Source of the DNA: Pantoea sp. BAV 3049
GTDB taxonomy: Bacteria > Pseudomonadota > Gammaproteobacteria > Enterobacterales > Enterobacteriaceae
Assembly (NCBI RefSeq): GCF_009765445.1
Contig: NZ_WHOY01000031.1
Coordinates: 772,273 to 836,272, forward strand
Direction: 5' to 3'
DNA length: 64,000 bases
This document shows positions 9,689-18,392 of this stretch, piece after piece. The position numbers were made by a program, and so were the translations under genes. Numbering within the stretch: the stretch's first letter is position 1; the number at the start of each line of letters is the position of its first letter. The notes beneath the pieces are model-generated. The model made no database searches and was not told the origin of the DNA. It saw nothing but the letters and a program-made list of their open reading frames with translations.

Positions 9689-10399
9689 CAGAAAGTCCGT
9701 AATGGTGCTGACAGTATCACGCTGGCCGCTGCTGAAATCAGTAGTGGAAACACCGATCTTGCCAGCCGCACCGAAGCTCAGGCTACCAGTATTGAGCAGA
9801 CTGCCGCCACCCTGGAGGAGTTTTCTTCGACTATTGATAACACAGCAGCTAATACCGAAAGGGCAAAACAGTACGTTAGCGCCACGTCATTGGTAGTAAA
9901 ACAAAACGGCGCGGTAATGAATGAAGTCTCAACGCGAATGCAGGAGATTTATCACTCGTCGTCCAGAATGTCCGACATTATTCAGGTTATCGATGGCATA
10001 GCCTTCCAGACAAATATTCTGGCGCTGAACGCAGCTGTAGAGGCGGCACGCGCGGGTGAGTCTGGCCGGGGATTTGCGGTGGTAGCCAGCGAAGTGCGCA
10101 ATCTGGCACAACGTAGTGCATCTGCGGCGCGTGAGATTAAAGTACTGATTGATGATTCGGTTGCGCGCATTGCCTCCAGTCGCAGCCTGGTAGAGCAGGC
10201 TGACGGTGGCATGGGGGAAATTATCGGCAATGTTCAAAATATGATCCAACTGATCGAGGAAATTGCTCAGGCCAGTCGCGAGCAGAGCGACGGTATCGGC
10301 CAGATTAATATTGCGATGGGGCAAATCGATACCACCACGCAGCAGAATGCCTCGCTGGTTGAGGAGTCTGCAGACGATAGTCGGCGTGTTCCGTCTTGA
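9685..10399 (+). pseudogene. Methyl-accepting chemotaxis protein, signalling domain only
   Basis: Reading from 9685 gives the cytoplasmic signalling domain of a chemotaxis receptor: [19 protein letters not shown], then the hairpin tip [37 protein letters not shown] and [11 protein letters not shown]. The periplasmic sensor, membrane helices and HAMP domain are absent. After EESA the frame runs into a non-family tail (DDSRRVPS) and stops, which suggests a second lesion at the 3' end. An internal ATG at 9908 could allow a soluble fragment, but no membrane anchor remains. Confidence 0.8.
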
Positions 10400-10580
10400 T
10401 AAAGCCTGATTATTATTGGCTTTCTGATTTTTCACGGTGGTGCCTGGAAATGACCGGAGAGGAGGGTTCTCCTCAATGTCTTATTTAACATAATATACAT
10501 TATGCGTACCTGTATAGTGATGCGTGAAATCCGGTATTTTGGCCATTGCCAGTGCTGACGCGGCTTGCCAACGATCGGCC
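10400..10580. other. Gene-free stretch between receptor and GrpB remnants
   Basis: No supported reading frame, RNA or repeat was seen here. Given the broken genes on both sides it is probably decayed coding sequence. Confidence 0.4.
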
Positions 10581-10584
10581 GACT

Positions 10585-10865
10585 GACTGCCTGCTTTCCG
10601 TTACCCGCTTAAGATGCCTTTTGATAAAACCTTCTTTCAGATGGCTGTATTGATGAACGTCGTTTTCAAAGGCCTGCATCGTTATGTTTAACCGGTACAT
10701 ACTGTTTTGCTAACACCGGATGCTCAATCAGATAATCTCTGAACGCCAGATGCTTTTCTGTTTGCTCATCACCTGCGGCAAACGTGTGCAACTGATGACT
10801 GCGTTGGTCGCTGCCTTTGATAATACTTTCTGCCAGTAATGCCATTTTCGCCACGCGCCTGATAG
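10585..10865 (-). pseudogene. Frameshifted GrpB/UPF0157 family gene remnant
   Basis: On the minus strand HQLHTFAAGDEQTEKHLAFR, then DYLIEHPVLAKQY, matches the GrpB (UPF0157) signature of a HxLH strand followed by LAFRDYLRxHP and YxxLK. After VPVKH the frame breaks, and the rest of the family C-terminus (FENDVHQYSHLKEGFIKRH) continues in another frame. The N-terminal nucleotidyltransferase-like half was not found upstream. At least one frameshift plus a 5' truncation make this a pseudogene. Confidence 0.65.
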
Positions 10866-11246
10866 CCTGTCTTTCCAGAACACTGCTATTTCCAGCGGCA
10901 TATCGATAACCAGCTTAGCACCCTGGTAGTGCCATTATGGCGTACTCATACTGAGATACCTCGCTCAATACACCATATTAAAATGGCGTCGCTACGTGAA
11001 TTCTTTCTATCTTTGGCACCCTCTGTACGTCATATTTCACACAGCGCGTTTACTATTTAACATAAATCACCCCGCTGATTTTAAGCAGATGCTATTATTA
11101 TTGGCCGCAAACAACGAGTTTCCCTTCCCCATCAGAATGCCTCGAATTGCTCTACAGGATCTGGTCAATTATTCGTTACTATAGTCACGACATCCGACGG
11201 CTGTTATACGGATAAACAATCACTTAAACCGCTATGGACTCTGCTG
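10866..11246. other. Low-content region upstream of the nitroreductase
   Basis: AT-rich sequence with only short, family-less reading frames, for example one of 62 codons at 10996. It must hold the nitroreductase promoter, but no clear -35/-10 pair or operator was identified. Confidence 0.4.
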
Positions 11247-11885
11247 ATGAGCAAAACGACTGAACTGCTTAACTGGCGTTACGCCACAAAAAAATATGAT
11301 CCGTCCAAAAAGGTTCCGGCTGAAAAGCTGGATCATATCCTGGAAGCCGTGCGGCTGACGGCAACCAGCAGCGGTCTGCAACCGTTTGAACTGCTGGTCG
11401 TGACCAATGATGAAATTCGCCAGAAGATTAAAGCGGTCAGTTGGAACCAGGCGCAGGTTACAGATTGCTCTCATCTGCTGGTCTTCGCTGCCTGGGACGA
11501 TATCACTGCGGATCGGGTCAATATGATGTTTGATCTGACCAATGAAGTTCGCAGCATGACCAATGAGGGCTGGGAAAATTATCGTCAGATGCTGCTGGGC
11601 ATTGTGGCAGAACGTGGCAAAGAAGCTAACTATCAGGCCGCTGCCCGTCAGGCCTATATTGGCCTGGGGTCAGCCCTGATTGCCGCCGCTGAGGAACAAG
11701 TGGATGCCACGCCAATGGAAGGTTTCGATCCGGTTGCTGTGGATGACATCCTGGGTTTATCTGCGAAAAATCTGCGCAGCGTGATCATTCTGCCACTGGG
11801 CTACCGTGCAGATGAAGGCGACTGGCTGGTTAATCTGAAAAAAGTTCGTCGTTCACGCGAGAACTTCATCACTGAGATCAAATAA
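11247..11885 (+). CDS. NfsB-like nitroreductase family protein (FMN-dependent NAD(P)H oxidoreductase)
   Basis: Flavoenzyme of 212 residues in the nitroreductase fold, expected to reduce quinones or nitro compounds with NAD(P)H using FMN. Family marks are the N-terminal WRYATKKYDPSKKVP with the FMN-phosphate-binding RYATKK, TATSSGLQPFELLVV, the FAAWDD strand, ARQAYIGLGSALIAAA, and the C-terminal LPLGYRADEGDWL followed by a basic KKVRRSRE. E. coli NfsB is 217 residues. The ribosome site is weak. The gene is single, and the physiological substrate cannot be read. Confidence 0.85.
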   Translation: MSKTTELLNWRYATKKYDPSKKVPAEKLDHILEAVRLTATSSGLQPFELLVVTNDEIRQKIKAVSWNQAQVTDCSHLLVFAAWDDITADRVNMMFDLTNEVRSMTNEGWENYRQMLLGIVAERGKEANYQAAARQAYIGLGSALIAAAEEQVDATPMEGFDPVAVDDILGLSAKNLRSVIILPLGYRADEGDWLVNLKKVRRSRENFITEIK

Positions 11886-11902
11886 GCCTTAAGCCTTTGT
11901 TT

Positions 11903-11934
11903 GAACTGCACCCCAAAAGTTGAACATCCAACGG
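11903..11934. mobile_element. Possible terminal remnant of an IS3-family element
   Basis: The bases TGAACTGCACCCCAAAAG at about 11903-11920, followed by a TTGAACA motif, resemble the terminal inverted repeat of some IS3-family elements. No transposase, second end or target duplication was found within the window. This is a resemblance from memory only. Confidence 0.25.
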
Positions 11935-11937
11935 AGT

Positions 11938-11978
11938 AAGGTGCAGGGAGCCTTTTATAAGGCATTGCTCTTCCCTGC
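11938..11978. terminator. Imperfect hairpin between convergent nitroreductase and sitD
   Basis: GCAGGGAG pairs with CTTCCCTGC around an inner CCTT/AAGG stem in the gap between two convergent genes. There is one bulge and no long T-tract, so a bidirectional terminator is plausible but not certain. Confidence 0.4.
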
Positions 11979-11996
11979 CCTCTGATCACCATCGTG

Positions 11997-12839
11997 TTAA
12001 TGATGTACTAATAGCTTTTCCCGTCGTTGCGCTTTATAGCTTGTCACTGTAAATACAACAATAAACACGCAGGCGAACAGAACAACAATTGTTGGAGCCG
12101 GTGCGCTATCGAGAAAGAACGAAATATAAACTCCACTGAGGGATACGACAACTGAAATGGCCACGGCAATCAGCAACGCCCGATGGAATCTCGTTGTCAG
12201 CAATACTGCAATGGCACCGGGAGCAATTAACAAAGAGACGGATAAAATTATCCCCACGGCTTTCAGTGTGGCCACAATGGTTAACGACACCATACACAGC
12301 AGGCCGTAATGTAACCATCGGGTACGCAGACCGCAGACCTTCGCTTGTTGATAATCGAAACAGAAAAGCAGAAAGTCGCGCCATTTGAAACTAATTACCA
12401 GTACAATAAACAACGTGATAACAGCTGTCTGCAGGATGTCCTGATTATTAATCCCCAGCATATCGCCAAACAAAATATGATCGAGATGGACTTCAGGTTT
12501 CACCGCGATATACAAAATCAGCCCTGCAGCGAACATCCCGGAAAAAACAATGCCCATCACGGTATCCTGCTTGATACGGCTGTTATCTTTCAGGAAACCG
12601 GTCGCCAGCGCGCAAAATAATCCGGCGATAAAAGCGCCGATCGCCAGTGGGACCCCTATCATCCAGGCCAACACCACGCCGGGAAATACAGCATGGCTCA
12701 TTGCATCCCCCATCAATGCCCAGCCCTTCAGGACCAGAAATACCGACAGCAGCGCACAGGGAATGGCGACAACCAATGCAATCAACAACGCATTATTCAT
12801 AAATCCGAACTGAAAAGGCTCGGCTAATAACGTCAGCAT
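11997..12839 (-). CDS. sitD: Mn/Fe ABC transporter permease SitD
   Basis: One of two integral membrane subunits of the SitABCD manganese/ferrous iron importer (ABC-3 permease family). It has 280 residues with eight or nine hydrophobic helices and the family signature GDAMSHAVFPGV after LKGWALM, plus SLLIAPGAIAVLL near the end. It overlaps sitC by 7 bases and is the last gene of the operon. Sequence and order (A-B-C-D) match Salmonella/avian E. coli sit. Confidence 0.94.
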   Translation of the reverse strand: MLTLLAEPFQFGFMNNALLIALVVAIPCALLSVFLVLKGWALMGDAMSHAVFPGVVLAWMIGVPLAIGAFIAGLFCALATGFLKDNSRIKQDTVMGIVFSGMFAAGLILYIAVKPEVHLDHILFGDMLGINNQDILQTAVITLFIVLVISFKWRDFLLFCFDYQQAKVCGLRTRWLHYGLLCMVSLTIVATLKAVGIILSVSLLIAPGAIAVLLTTRFHRALLIAVAISVVVSLSGVYISFFLDSAPAPTIVVLFACVFIVVFTVTSYKAQRREKLLVHH

Positions 12840-13699
12840 TCTTTCCTCCCGGCGATTAACCGTGCGCGCCGCCGGTTAGCCAGCAAACCATGAGTCGGTG
12901 CAAAAATAAAAGCCAACAGGAACAGCATCGTTTGTGCCACGACAATGACGCCTCCCGTTGCGCCGTCCAGATAATAACTCGCCCATGCGCCCAGAAAACT
13001 GGTAATACTGCCTATCGCCACCGCAATACACAGCAGCCGTGGGAATCGATCTGTCAACATCCATGCTGTGGCACCGGGCGTCACCACCAGACAAATAACC
13101 AGAAAAGCCCCCACCGTTTGCAATGCGGCAACGGTAGACACTGATAACAAAATAAAGAACAAAACCTTCAGGCGCGCCGGGTGCAAACCGACCGCTCGTG
13201 CATGGTTTTCATCAAAAAAGGTCACCATTAAATCTTTCCATTTGAAAAACAGCACGACCACAGAGACTGCGCCAATAATTGAAAGCTGTACGATATCCTC
13301 TGAGGTAATCGCAAGAATATTGCCCAGAACAATGGTCTGAATATTGACTGAGGCAGGACTCAGCGACACCATAAAAAGGCCAAGACCAAAAAAGGAAGAG
13401 AAGATCAGCCCGATAATCGCGTCCTCCTTCAGACGGGTTCTCTGATTAAGAAACAGCATGCTACCCGCCGCCAGACCACCAGACACAAAGGCACCCACCG
13501 CAAACGGCAGCCCAAGCATATAAGCTCCTGCCACACCCGGAACAATAGAGTGTGACAGTGCGTCACCAATCAGTGACCAGCCTTTCAGCATCAGGTAGCA
13601 GGATAAAAATGCACAGAGCCCACCGACCATCGCGGAAACCCACATAGCATTAAGCATGTACTGATAACCAAACGGTTCCATTAGCCAGCCCATTGTCAT
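12833..13699 (-). CDS. sitC: Mn/Fe ABC transporter permease SitC
   Basis: Second membrane subunit of SitABCD, 288 residues. The N-terminal [19 protein letters not shown], then [20 protein letters not shown] and the final [14 protein letters not shown], are close to Salmonella SitC. It overlaps sitB by 4 bases and sitD by 7, so the three are translationally coupled. [10 protein letters not shown] offers two ATG choices; the first was kept. Confidence 0.94.
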   Translation of the reverse strand: MTMGWLMEPFGYQYMLNAMWVSAMVGGLCAFLSCYLMLKGWSLIGDALSHSIVPGVAGAYMLGLPFAVGAFVSGGLAAGSMLFLNQRTRLKEDAIIGLIFSSFFGLGLFMVSLSPASVNIQTIVLGNILAITSEDIVQLSIIGAVSVVVLFFKWKDLMVTFFDENHARAVGLHPARLKVLFFILLSVSTVAALQTVGAFLVICLVVTPGATAWMLTDRFPRLLCIAVAIGSITSFLGAWASYYLDGATGGVIVVAQTMLFLLAFIFAPTHGLLANRRRARLIAGRKEC

Positions 13700-14514
13700 C
13701 CCCCCTTATCGTCGGCCTGAAGACGACGCGAAATAAACGGGCGCTCATCGTCAGTAATGATTCTGTCCTCCGAACCATTTAGCACCACGTGGCGCAGGAC
13801 GCCACTGAAAGCCAGCTCAAGATTATCGGTGGTAAAGGTTGTTTCTGTTGGACCACTCGCCAGTACCGTTCCTTTAACCATCACGGTGTAATCACAGAAT
13901 TCGGTAACCGAACCCAGGTTATGAGTGGAAACCAGCATCGTTTTTCCTTCATCACGAAGCTCGCGCAGCAGGCTGATAATTTTTGCCTCTGTTTTCACAT
14001 CCACGCCGGTAAACGGCTCATCGAGCAGAATGACCTCTCCCTGTTGAGCAATGGCGCGGGCAAGAAAGACTCGTTTTTTTTGACCACCGGACAGCTCACC
14101 AATCTGCCGGTACCGGTAATCCTGCATATCCACCCGTTCCAGCGCCTGCGTGACAATTCGCCGGTCCTCTGTTGATGAAATGCGCATGAATCCCATACGG
14201 CCATAGCGCCCCATCATCACCACATCTTCCACCAGAACCGGAAACGACCAGTCGACCTCTTCAGATTGCGGCACATAGGCAATAACGTTACGGTGTAACG
14301 CTTGCCGGACGGTCATATCCAGAATCGAAATCTTCCCGCATGACAAACGGACAAATCCCATCACCGCTTTAAACAGTGTTGATTTACCGGAACCGTTGAC
14401 CCCTACCAGAGCCGCGACGGATCCGGTGGGAACGCTGAAAGAAGCATTTTGCAAAGCGGTATGGCCGTTGCGGTAACTCACGGTAACGTTCGAAACAACA
14501 ATGCCCTGCATCAT
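13696..14514 (-). CDS. sitB: Mn/Fe ABC transporter ATP-binding protein SitB
   Basis: Cytoplasmic ATPase that powers SitCD. All nucleotide-binding motifs are intact: Walker [11 protein letters not shown]-loop [10 protein letters not shown], signature [14 protein letters not shown], Walker [13 protein letters not shown] and switch histidine VSTHNL. It has 272 residues. It overlaps sitA by 4 bases at its start and sitC by 4 at its end. Confidence 0.95.
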   Translation of the reverse strand: MMQGIVVSNVTVSYRNGHTALQNASFSVPTGSVAALVGVNGSGKSTLFKAVMGFVRLSCGKISILDMTVRQALHRNVIAYVPQSEEVDWSFPVLVEDVVMMGRYGRMGFMRISSTEDRRIVTQALERVDMQDYRYRQIGELSGGQKKRVFLARAIAQQGEVILLDEPFTGVDVKTEAKIISLLRELRDEGKTMLVSTHNLGSVTEFCDYTVMVKGTVLASGPTETTFTTDNLELAFSGVLRHVVLNGSEDRIITDDERPFISRRLQADDKGG

Positions 14515-15428
14515 TTCTGTTCCTTAAAACCGTTTTTAATGCCCTGTACAACCGTGCTGGTCGTGACATTTAACAGGTCAATATAAGTAGGCACGGGTCC
14601 GGTTGCCGGGCTGAGTGAATCGACATACAGCACACCACCGTAATGCGCACCAGTTTCACGCGCGACCTGGCGGGCTGGCTTATCTGAAATGGTACTTTCG
14701 CTGAACACCGCCGGTATATGATGTTGTTTAACCAGGTCGATCACTCTGCGTACCTGCTGCGGTGAACCCTGCTGATCGGCATTGATTGGCCACAAATAGA
14801 GTTCTTTCAGCCCGAGATCGCGCGCCAGATAGGAAAACGCCCCTTCACTGGAGACCAGCCAGCGCTGATTGACCGGCAGCTCCGCCACCTGCTTACGCAG
14901 TGGCGCAAGGGTCGCAATGATCTGTTTCTTATAGGTTTCCGCATTCTGTTGATAGGTCGTGGCATTGGCGGGATCGTACTTCATCAGAGCGTCGCGGATA
15001 TTATCGATATACATTAAGGCGTTATCTGGTGACATCCAGGCATGAGGATTGGGCTTGCCATTATAGGGTCCTTCCGTTATGCCCATTGGGACGATCCCCG
15101 TGGTGACCACAACTTCCGGAACGCCCTTAAGATGTTGAAAAAATTTACGGAACCACATCTCCAGATTCATGCCGTTCGACAGAATAAGTTGCGCTTTCTG
15201 TGCTCGTTTAATATCGCCCGGCGTCGGCTGATATTCATGGATCTCTGCCCCGGGTTTGGTGATTGAACTCACTTCCGCCGCATCTCCGGCCACGTTTCTG
15301 GCCATATCCGCGATCACGGTGAAAGTGGTGATGACTCTGAATTTATCTGCAGCATGAACGTTGACGTTGGCGAACAGCATCAGAGCAGCGGAAAGCAGTA
15401 CCACATGACTTTTTCTCATTAAGTGCAT
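14511..15428 (-). CDS. sitA: Mn/Fe periplasmic binding protein SitA
   Basis: Cluster A-I (ZnuA/PsaA-type) metal-binding protein that captures Mn2+/Fe2+ in the periplasm for SitBCD. A signal peptide ends at about VNVHAADKF. Likely metal ligands are His in AEIHEYQPT, His in KPNPHAWMS, Glu in VSSEGAFSY and Asp in LYVDSLS. The His-rich loop typical of zinc carriers is absent, which supports Mn/Fe. It has 305 residues from the first ATG, and an ATG at 15419 is also possible. It is the first gene of the operon, preceded by MntR-like boxes and a Fur-like box. Confidence 0.94.
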   Translation of the reverse strand: MHLMRKSHVVLLSAALMLFANVNVHAADKFRVITTFTVIADMARNVAGDAAEVSSITKPGAEIHEYQPTPGDIKRAQKAQLILSNGMNLEMWFRKFFQHLKGVPEVVVTTGIVPMGITEGPYNGKPNPHAWMSPDNALMYIDNIRDALMKYDPANATTYQQNAETYKKQIIATLAPLRKQVAELPVNQRWLVSSEGAFSYLARDLGLKELYLWPINADQQGSPQQVRRVIDLVKQHHIPAVFSESTISDKPARQVARETGAHYGGVLYVDSLSPATGPVPTYIDLLNVTTSTVVQGIKNGFKEQK

Positions 15429-15463
15429 CAGAAATCCCCTGAGGTGAAGAAAATTAAGATAAG

Positions 15464-15498
15464 TATAGCTCCTGCTATATTATATAGCACAAGCTAAT
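15464..15498. promoter_or_regulatory. Two tandem MntR-type operators upstream of sitA
   Basis: The first site is TATAGC-TCCT-GCTATA (15464-15479), a perfect palindrome. The second is TATAGC-ACAA-GCTAAT (15483-15498), with one weak outer base. Both match the core of the enterobacterial MntR box (half-sites ATAGC/GCTAT around 4 bases). They sit 35-70 bases upstream of sitA, where a Mn-bound repressor would act. Centres are 19 bases apart. Confidence 0.75.
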
Positions 15499-15504
15499 TT
15501 CAAA

Positions 15505-15519
15505 TGGTAATGATTCTCT
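15505..15519. promoter_or_regulatory. Fur-like box near sitA promoter
   Basis: TGGTAATGATTCTCT matches 11 of the 14 specified bases of the 7-1-7 Fur consensus TGATAAT-N-ATTATCA. It adjoins the MntR-like sites, the arrangement known for sit operons. It may also affect the divergent metallophosphoesterase gene. Confidence 0.5.
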
Positions 15520-15650
15520 TTCCCGACTGCGTGAGGGGCGACAGTCATTGCAAACTCTGTTGTCATTGCTGTAACTTCCCTGAACCCCTTTGGGATTTGC
15601 CCAAAATGACATTAAAGCTGTCATCTGCCTCAAGTTATGGAAGGTGTTTA

Positions 15651-16766
15651 ATGTTTCACCTGATTTTCAGCATACCCAGCTGGTATGTCATCGTACGTGT
15701 CATCGGGCCTCTGTCTCTGCCCATCGTAGTAAAAATCGTGTTATCTCTGCTGGCGCTGCTGGCTTCACAATATCTTCTGGTGGGAAAACTGACCTCTGGC
15801 AGCATTTTTTCAGCCGAAATGCCGCGCACGGTCATTATTCTGTTTAACTGGGCTTTCGGGGCCGTGCTGTTTCTCGCTATCGCGCAGATTCTGATTGATG
15901 TGGTTGCGCTGCTGTCGATCGTGTTCAGACATCCGCTGGAGATCGTTCCCGGTGTGCGCTACACCGCCGCAATAATAGCGATGGTTGTGTCGGCTGTGGG
16001 TGTTCAGCAGGCTATCCGGGTTCCTCCGGTTAAAGACATCACCATTGAAATCGCCAATCTTCCTGCTGAGTTTGAAGGTTATCAGCTGCTACAGCTGACG
16101 GATTTGCACATTACCCGGCTTTTTAACGCATCATGGACTGCGGCGATGGTTAAAAAGGCCCTGTCCCTCAACGTTGATCTTATTCTGGTCACCGGGGATG
16201 TTATCGATGGCACTCTGGAAAACCGCCGGGCTGACGTCGAGCCGCTGCGCAATCTGCACGCTCCGGATGGCGTCTTTGCCATCACCGGCAATCACGAATA
16301 TTTTTTCGAGCAGGTGCGCTGGACTGAACACCTGGCCTCGCTGGGACTGTTCCCCTTGCTGAACTCACATGTAAAAATTAAACGAAACGGCGCTGAGCTG
16401 GCCATTGTGGGCGTGCCGGATGCCTCAGCGGCTACACGGGGAGCTATCGGTGCGGATTTGACGAAAGCCATGGAGGGCATTCAGGAAAATGCGCCGGTGA
16501 TCCTGCTCGATCATCAGCCGAAAAATGCCCGTCAGAATGCGGTACACGGTGTGGATTTACAGCTTTCTGGTCACACCCACGGTGGACTGATTATTGGTTT
16601 CGATCGGCTGTTTTTGAAACCTAACGCAGGTTTTGTCTCGGGCCTGTATGACGTGGATAATATGAAGCTCTATGTTAACAACGGTACCGCGCTCTGGCCG
16701 GGGATGGCGATCAGAATTGGCCGCCCTTCAGAACTGACGCGCATTACGCTGACCAGAAAACGTTAA
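15651..16766 (+). CDS. Membrane-anchored metallophosphoesterase
   Basis: Calcineurin-like phosphoesterase of about 371 residues with three or four hydrophobic helices first (roughly residues 1-130) and then the catalytic domain. All metal-site motifs are present: TDLHITRLF, VTGDVIDGT, TGNHEYFF, LDHQPKN and LSGHTHGGL. The frame stays open back to 15504, but the ATG at 15651 follows GGAAGG and gives the hydrophobic start normal for this YkuE-like group. It diverges from sitABCD across the metal-responsive boxes. Family members act on phosphoesters, possibly lipids, with Mn or Fe. The substrate is not readable. Confidence 0.82.
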   Translation: MFHLIFSIPSWYVIVRVIGPLSLPIVVKIVLSLLALLASQYLLVGKLTSGSIFSAEMPRTVIILFNWAFGAVLFLAIAQILIDVVALLSIVFRHPLEIVPGVRYTAAIIAMVVSAVGVQQAIRVPPVKDITIEIANLPAEFEGYQLLQLTDLHITRLFNASWTAAMVKKALSLNVDLILVTGDVIDGTLENRRADVEPLRNLHAPDGVFAITGNHEYFFEQVRWTEHLASLGLFPLLNSHVKIKRNGAELAIVGVPDASAATRGAIGADLTKAMEGIQENAPVILLDHQPKNARQNAVHGVDLQLSGHTHGGLIIGFDRLFLKPNAGFVSGLYDVDNMKLYVNNGTALWPGMAIRIGRPSELTRITLTRKR

Positions 16767-16829
16767 CCCACTGTAAAGCCGGGTTCTCTTTCCCCTCAGT
16801 CGTCATGTTCACCGAGGATAATTCACGGT

Positions 16830-17555
16830 ATGTCGAGAACCAGTCGCCTGTTTGAACTCATCAGTATCCTGCGCGCGCGCAGAACCCCGGCTACGGCTCT
16901 TCAACTGGCGCATGAACTGGGCATCTCGCAGCGGAGCGTATACAGGGATATTGACACCCTGCGCTCGCTGGGTGCCCCTCTGGAGGGACAGGCAGGGATC
17001 GGCTATTGCCTGAGAAAGGGTTTTTTCCTTCCCGAATTCGCGTTTTCACCGGACGAACTGGATGCGTTAGTCCTTGGTCTGGGCTGGGTGCGTCAGCGAG
17101 GTGAACCTGCTCTGGCAAAAAGCAGTGACAGTGCTTTGGCAAAAATCTTTGCTGTCGTAAACAGCGGTACTGCGTTGAACCATGACCCCCCTGCTCTGGT
17201 GAGCGCAACCAGCGCGCCTGAAACGATGGACCCACCGCAGTGGGCTTTGTTGCGCGATGCTATCCGTCGGCAACGCAAGATTACGGTTGGCTATGAAGAC
17301 GTTCACGGTTCTTTATCCGAACGCACTATCTGGCCAATCGTCATCGTCTATTTCGACGGTGTAAGTGTACTGGCGGCCTGGTGTGAACACCGGGCCGCCT
17401 TCAGACATTTCCGCGTTGACCGCTTGCAGGTGAAAGCCATTTCGGAAGAGCGTTACCCCGGGCGACGCCAGTCGATCGTGAAACGTTGGCAGCTGCAGGA
17501 CAGAGACTGGCGTTCGCTGCTGACAGTTTCTGACACATCGAAGGGTTACTCTTGA
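16830..17555 (+). CDS. HTH/WYL domain transcriptional regulator (YafY-like)
   Basis: Regulator of 241 residues with an N-terminal winged helix-turn-helix (RRTPATALQLAHELGISQRS, VYRDIDTLRSLGAPL) and a C-terminal WYL-type domain (RKITVGYEDVHG, VLAAWCEHRAAFRHFRVDRL). The start ATG follows GAGGATAAT. The next gene, a DUF1330 protein, begins right after its end, so they likely form an operon. WYL proteins sense small ligands or nucleic acids. No ligand is implied here. Confidence 0.82.
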   Translation: MSRTSRLFELISILRARRTPATALQLAHELGISQRSVYRDIDTLRSLGAPLEGQAGIGYCLRKGFFLPEFAFSPDELDALVLGLGWVRQRGEPALAKSSDSALAKIFAVVNSGTALNHDPPALVSATSAPETMDPPQWALLRDAIRRQRKITVGYEDVHGSLSERTIWPIVIVYFDGVSVLAAWCEHRAAFRHFRVDRLQVKAISEERYPGRRQSIVKRWQLQDRDWRSLLTVSDTSKGYS

Positions 17556-17596
17556 CCTGGGCACTCACTCCGGGGGCCATGTCAGAGGAAAGAAAA

Positions 17597-17962
17597 ATGG
17601 TTTCATTATTACCGGCCGCCATCGGGGCCTTCCTTAGTGAAGAAGACGACGCAGGCATTGTAATGTTAAATCTTATCCGATTTGAACCTGACGGTGGTCG
17701 GGAAAGATATCTCGACTATCTCCAAATGGCTAAGCCGGTTCTGGCCCGATTTGGGGCAAAAATTCTGTTTGGCGGCGATGGATTGCCCCCTCTCACTACC
17801 GGGCAGGAATGGAATGCCGTCGTACTTGTTCAGTATCCATCTCGTTCCGCATTCCGGAACTTGTCAGGCGATGCGGAATATCAGGTGGCGTTCAAAGTCG
17901 GAGAAGCGGCAATTGCTGATATCGTGCTGCAACCTCTGAAGCATATCGATGGTCTGTTGTAA
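17597..17962 (+). CDS. DUF1330-like protein
   Basis: Small soluble protein of 121 residues with the ferredoxin-like dimeric alpha/beta-barrel pattern of DUF1330: IVMLNLIRFEPDGGRERYLD, KPVLARFGAKILFGG, WNAVVLVQYPSRSAFRNL and ADIVLQPL. The frame is open from 17552, but the ATG at 17597 has AGAGGAA six bases upstream. It follows the WYL regulator within about 40 bases and is probably co-transcribed. No catalytic role is known. Confidence 0.72.
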   Translation: MVSLLPAAIGAFLSEEDDAGIVMLNLIRFEPDGGRERYLDYLQMAKPVLARFGAKILFGGDGLPPLTTGQEWNAVVLVQYPSRSAFRNLSGDAEYQVAFKVGEAAIADIVLQPLKHIDGLL

Positions 17963-17998
17963 CAGCCAGTCAGGCGGCATTAAGAAGGCCCGCCGGTA

Positions 17999-18304
17999 TC
18001 AGTACAAACTGACCGGCTGGCCCATTCCGCGCCCGGTATCGGTGCTGTTATCAATCATGCCGCGGTTCTGCAGCTGCTGTTGACGCTGCACTTTGCGGTA
18101 CTCATGATAACGCTCTTTCTCCCAGGCATCATATTCCTCGCGAGAACGTGGCCTGTTTATCTGCAGCGGCTGAACTTCACGCCCGATGCCAGGATGGGCA
18201 TACTCCGGGTTTTCACGCCAGTTGCTGTCATCGGCCCCTTGATGGCTGCAGGACGCAACCAGCATCAGGGCTGGCAAAATTGTCATTTTAATCATGCTGT
18301 TCAT
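17999..18304 (-). CDS. Small hypothetical lipoprotein
   Basis: A 101-residue protein with a short signal peptide ending in a lipobox (LMLVASC, Cys as the lipidation site), then a polar, Arg/Gln/Glu-rich body (REEYDAWEKERYHEYRKVQR). The body probably forms a helix, and the end is Gly-rich. A strong GGAGGGAG precedes the ATG. It lies downstream of glgX on the same strand but beyond a strong hairpin. I do not recognise the family. Confidence 0.75.
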   Translation of the reverse strand: MNSMIKMTILPALMLVASCSHQGADDSNWRENPEYAHPGIGREVQPLQINRPRSREEYDAWEKERYHEYRKVQRQQQLQNRGMIDNSTDTGRGMGQPVSLY

Positions 18305-18365
18305 ACTCCCTCCTGGAGTAAACAGGCGACGGGTGTTCCAGTTTATCGCGACTGATGTCAGCTTA

Positions 18366-18389
18366 ACAGGGCGCGGTTAAGCGCCCTGT
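18366..18389 (-). terminator. Terminator-like hairpin after glgX
   Basis: Perfect 9-bp stem ACAGGGCGC/GCGCCCTGT with a 6-base loop, a few bases past the glgX stop. The T-tract is short on either strand, so termination strength is uncertain. Confidence 0.6.
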
Positions 18390-18392
18390 TCA

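Noticed and set aside
10996-11184. A 62-codon frame in the gap before the nitroreductase
   Set aside because: It has no ribosome site and no family resemblance, and lies in a decayed AT-rich region.
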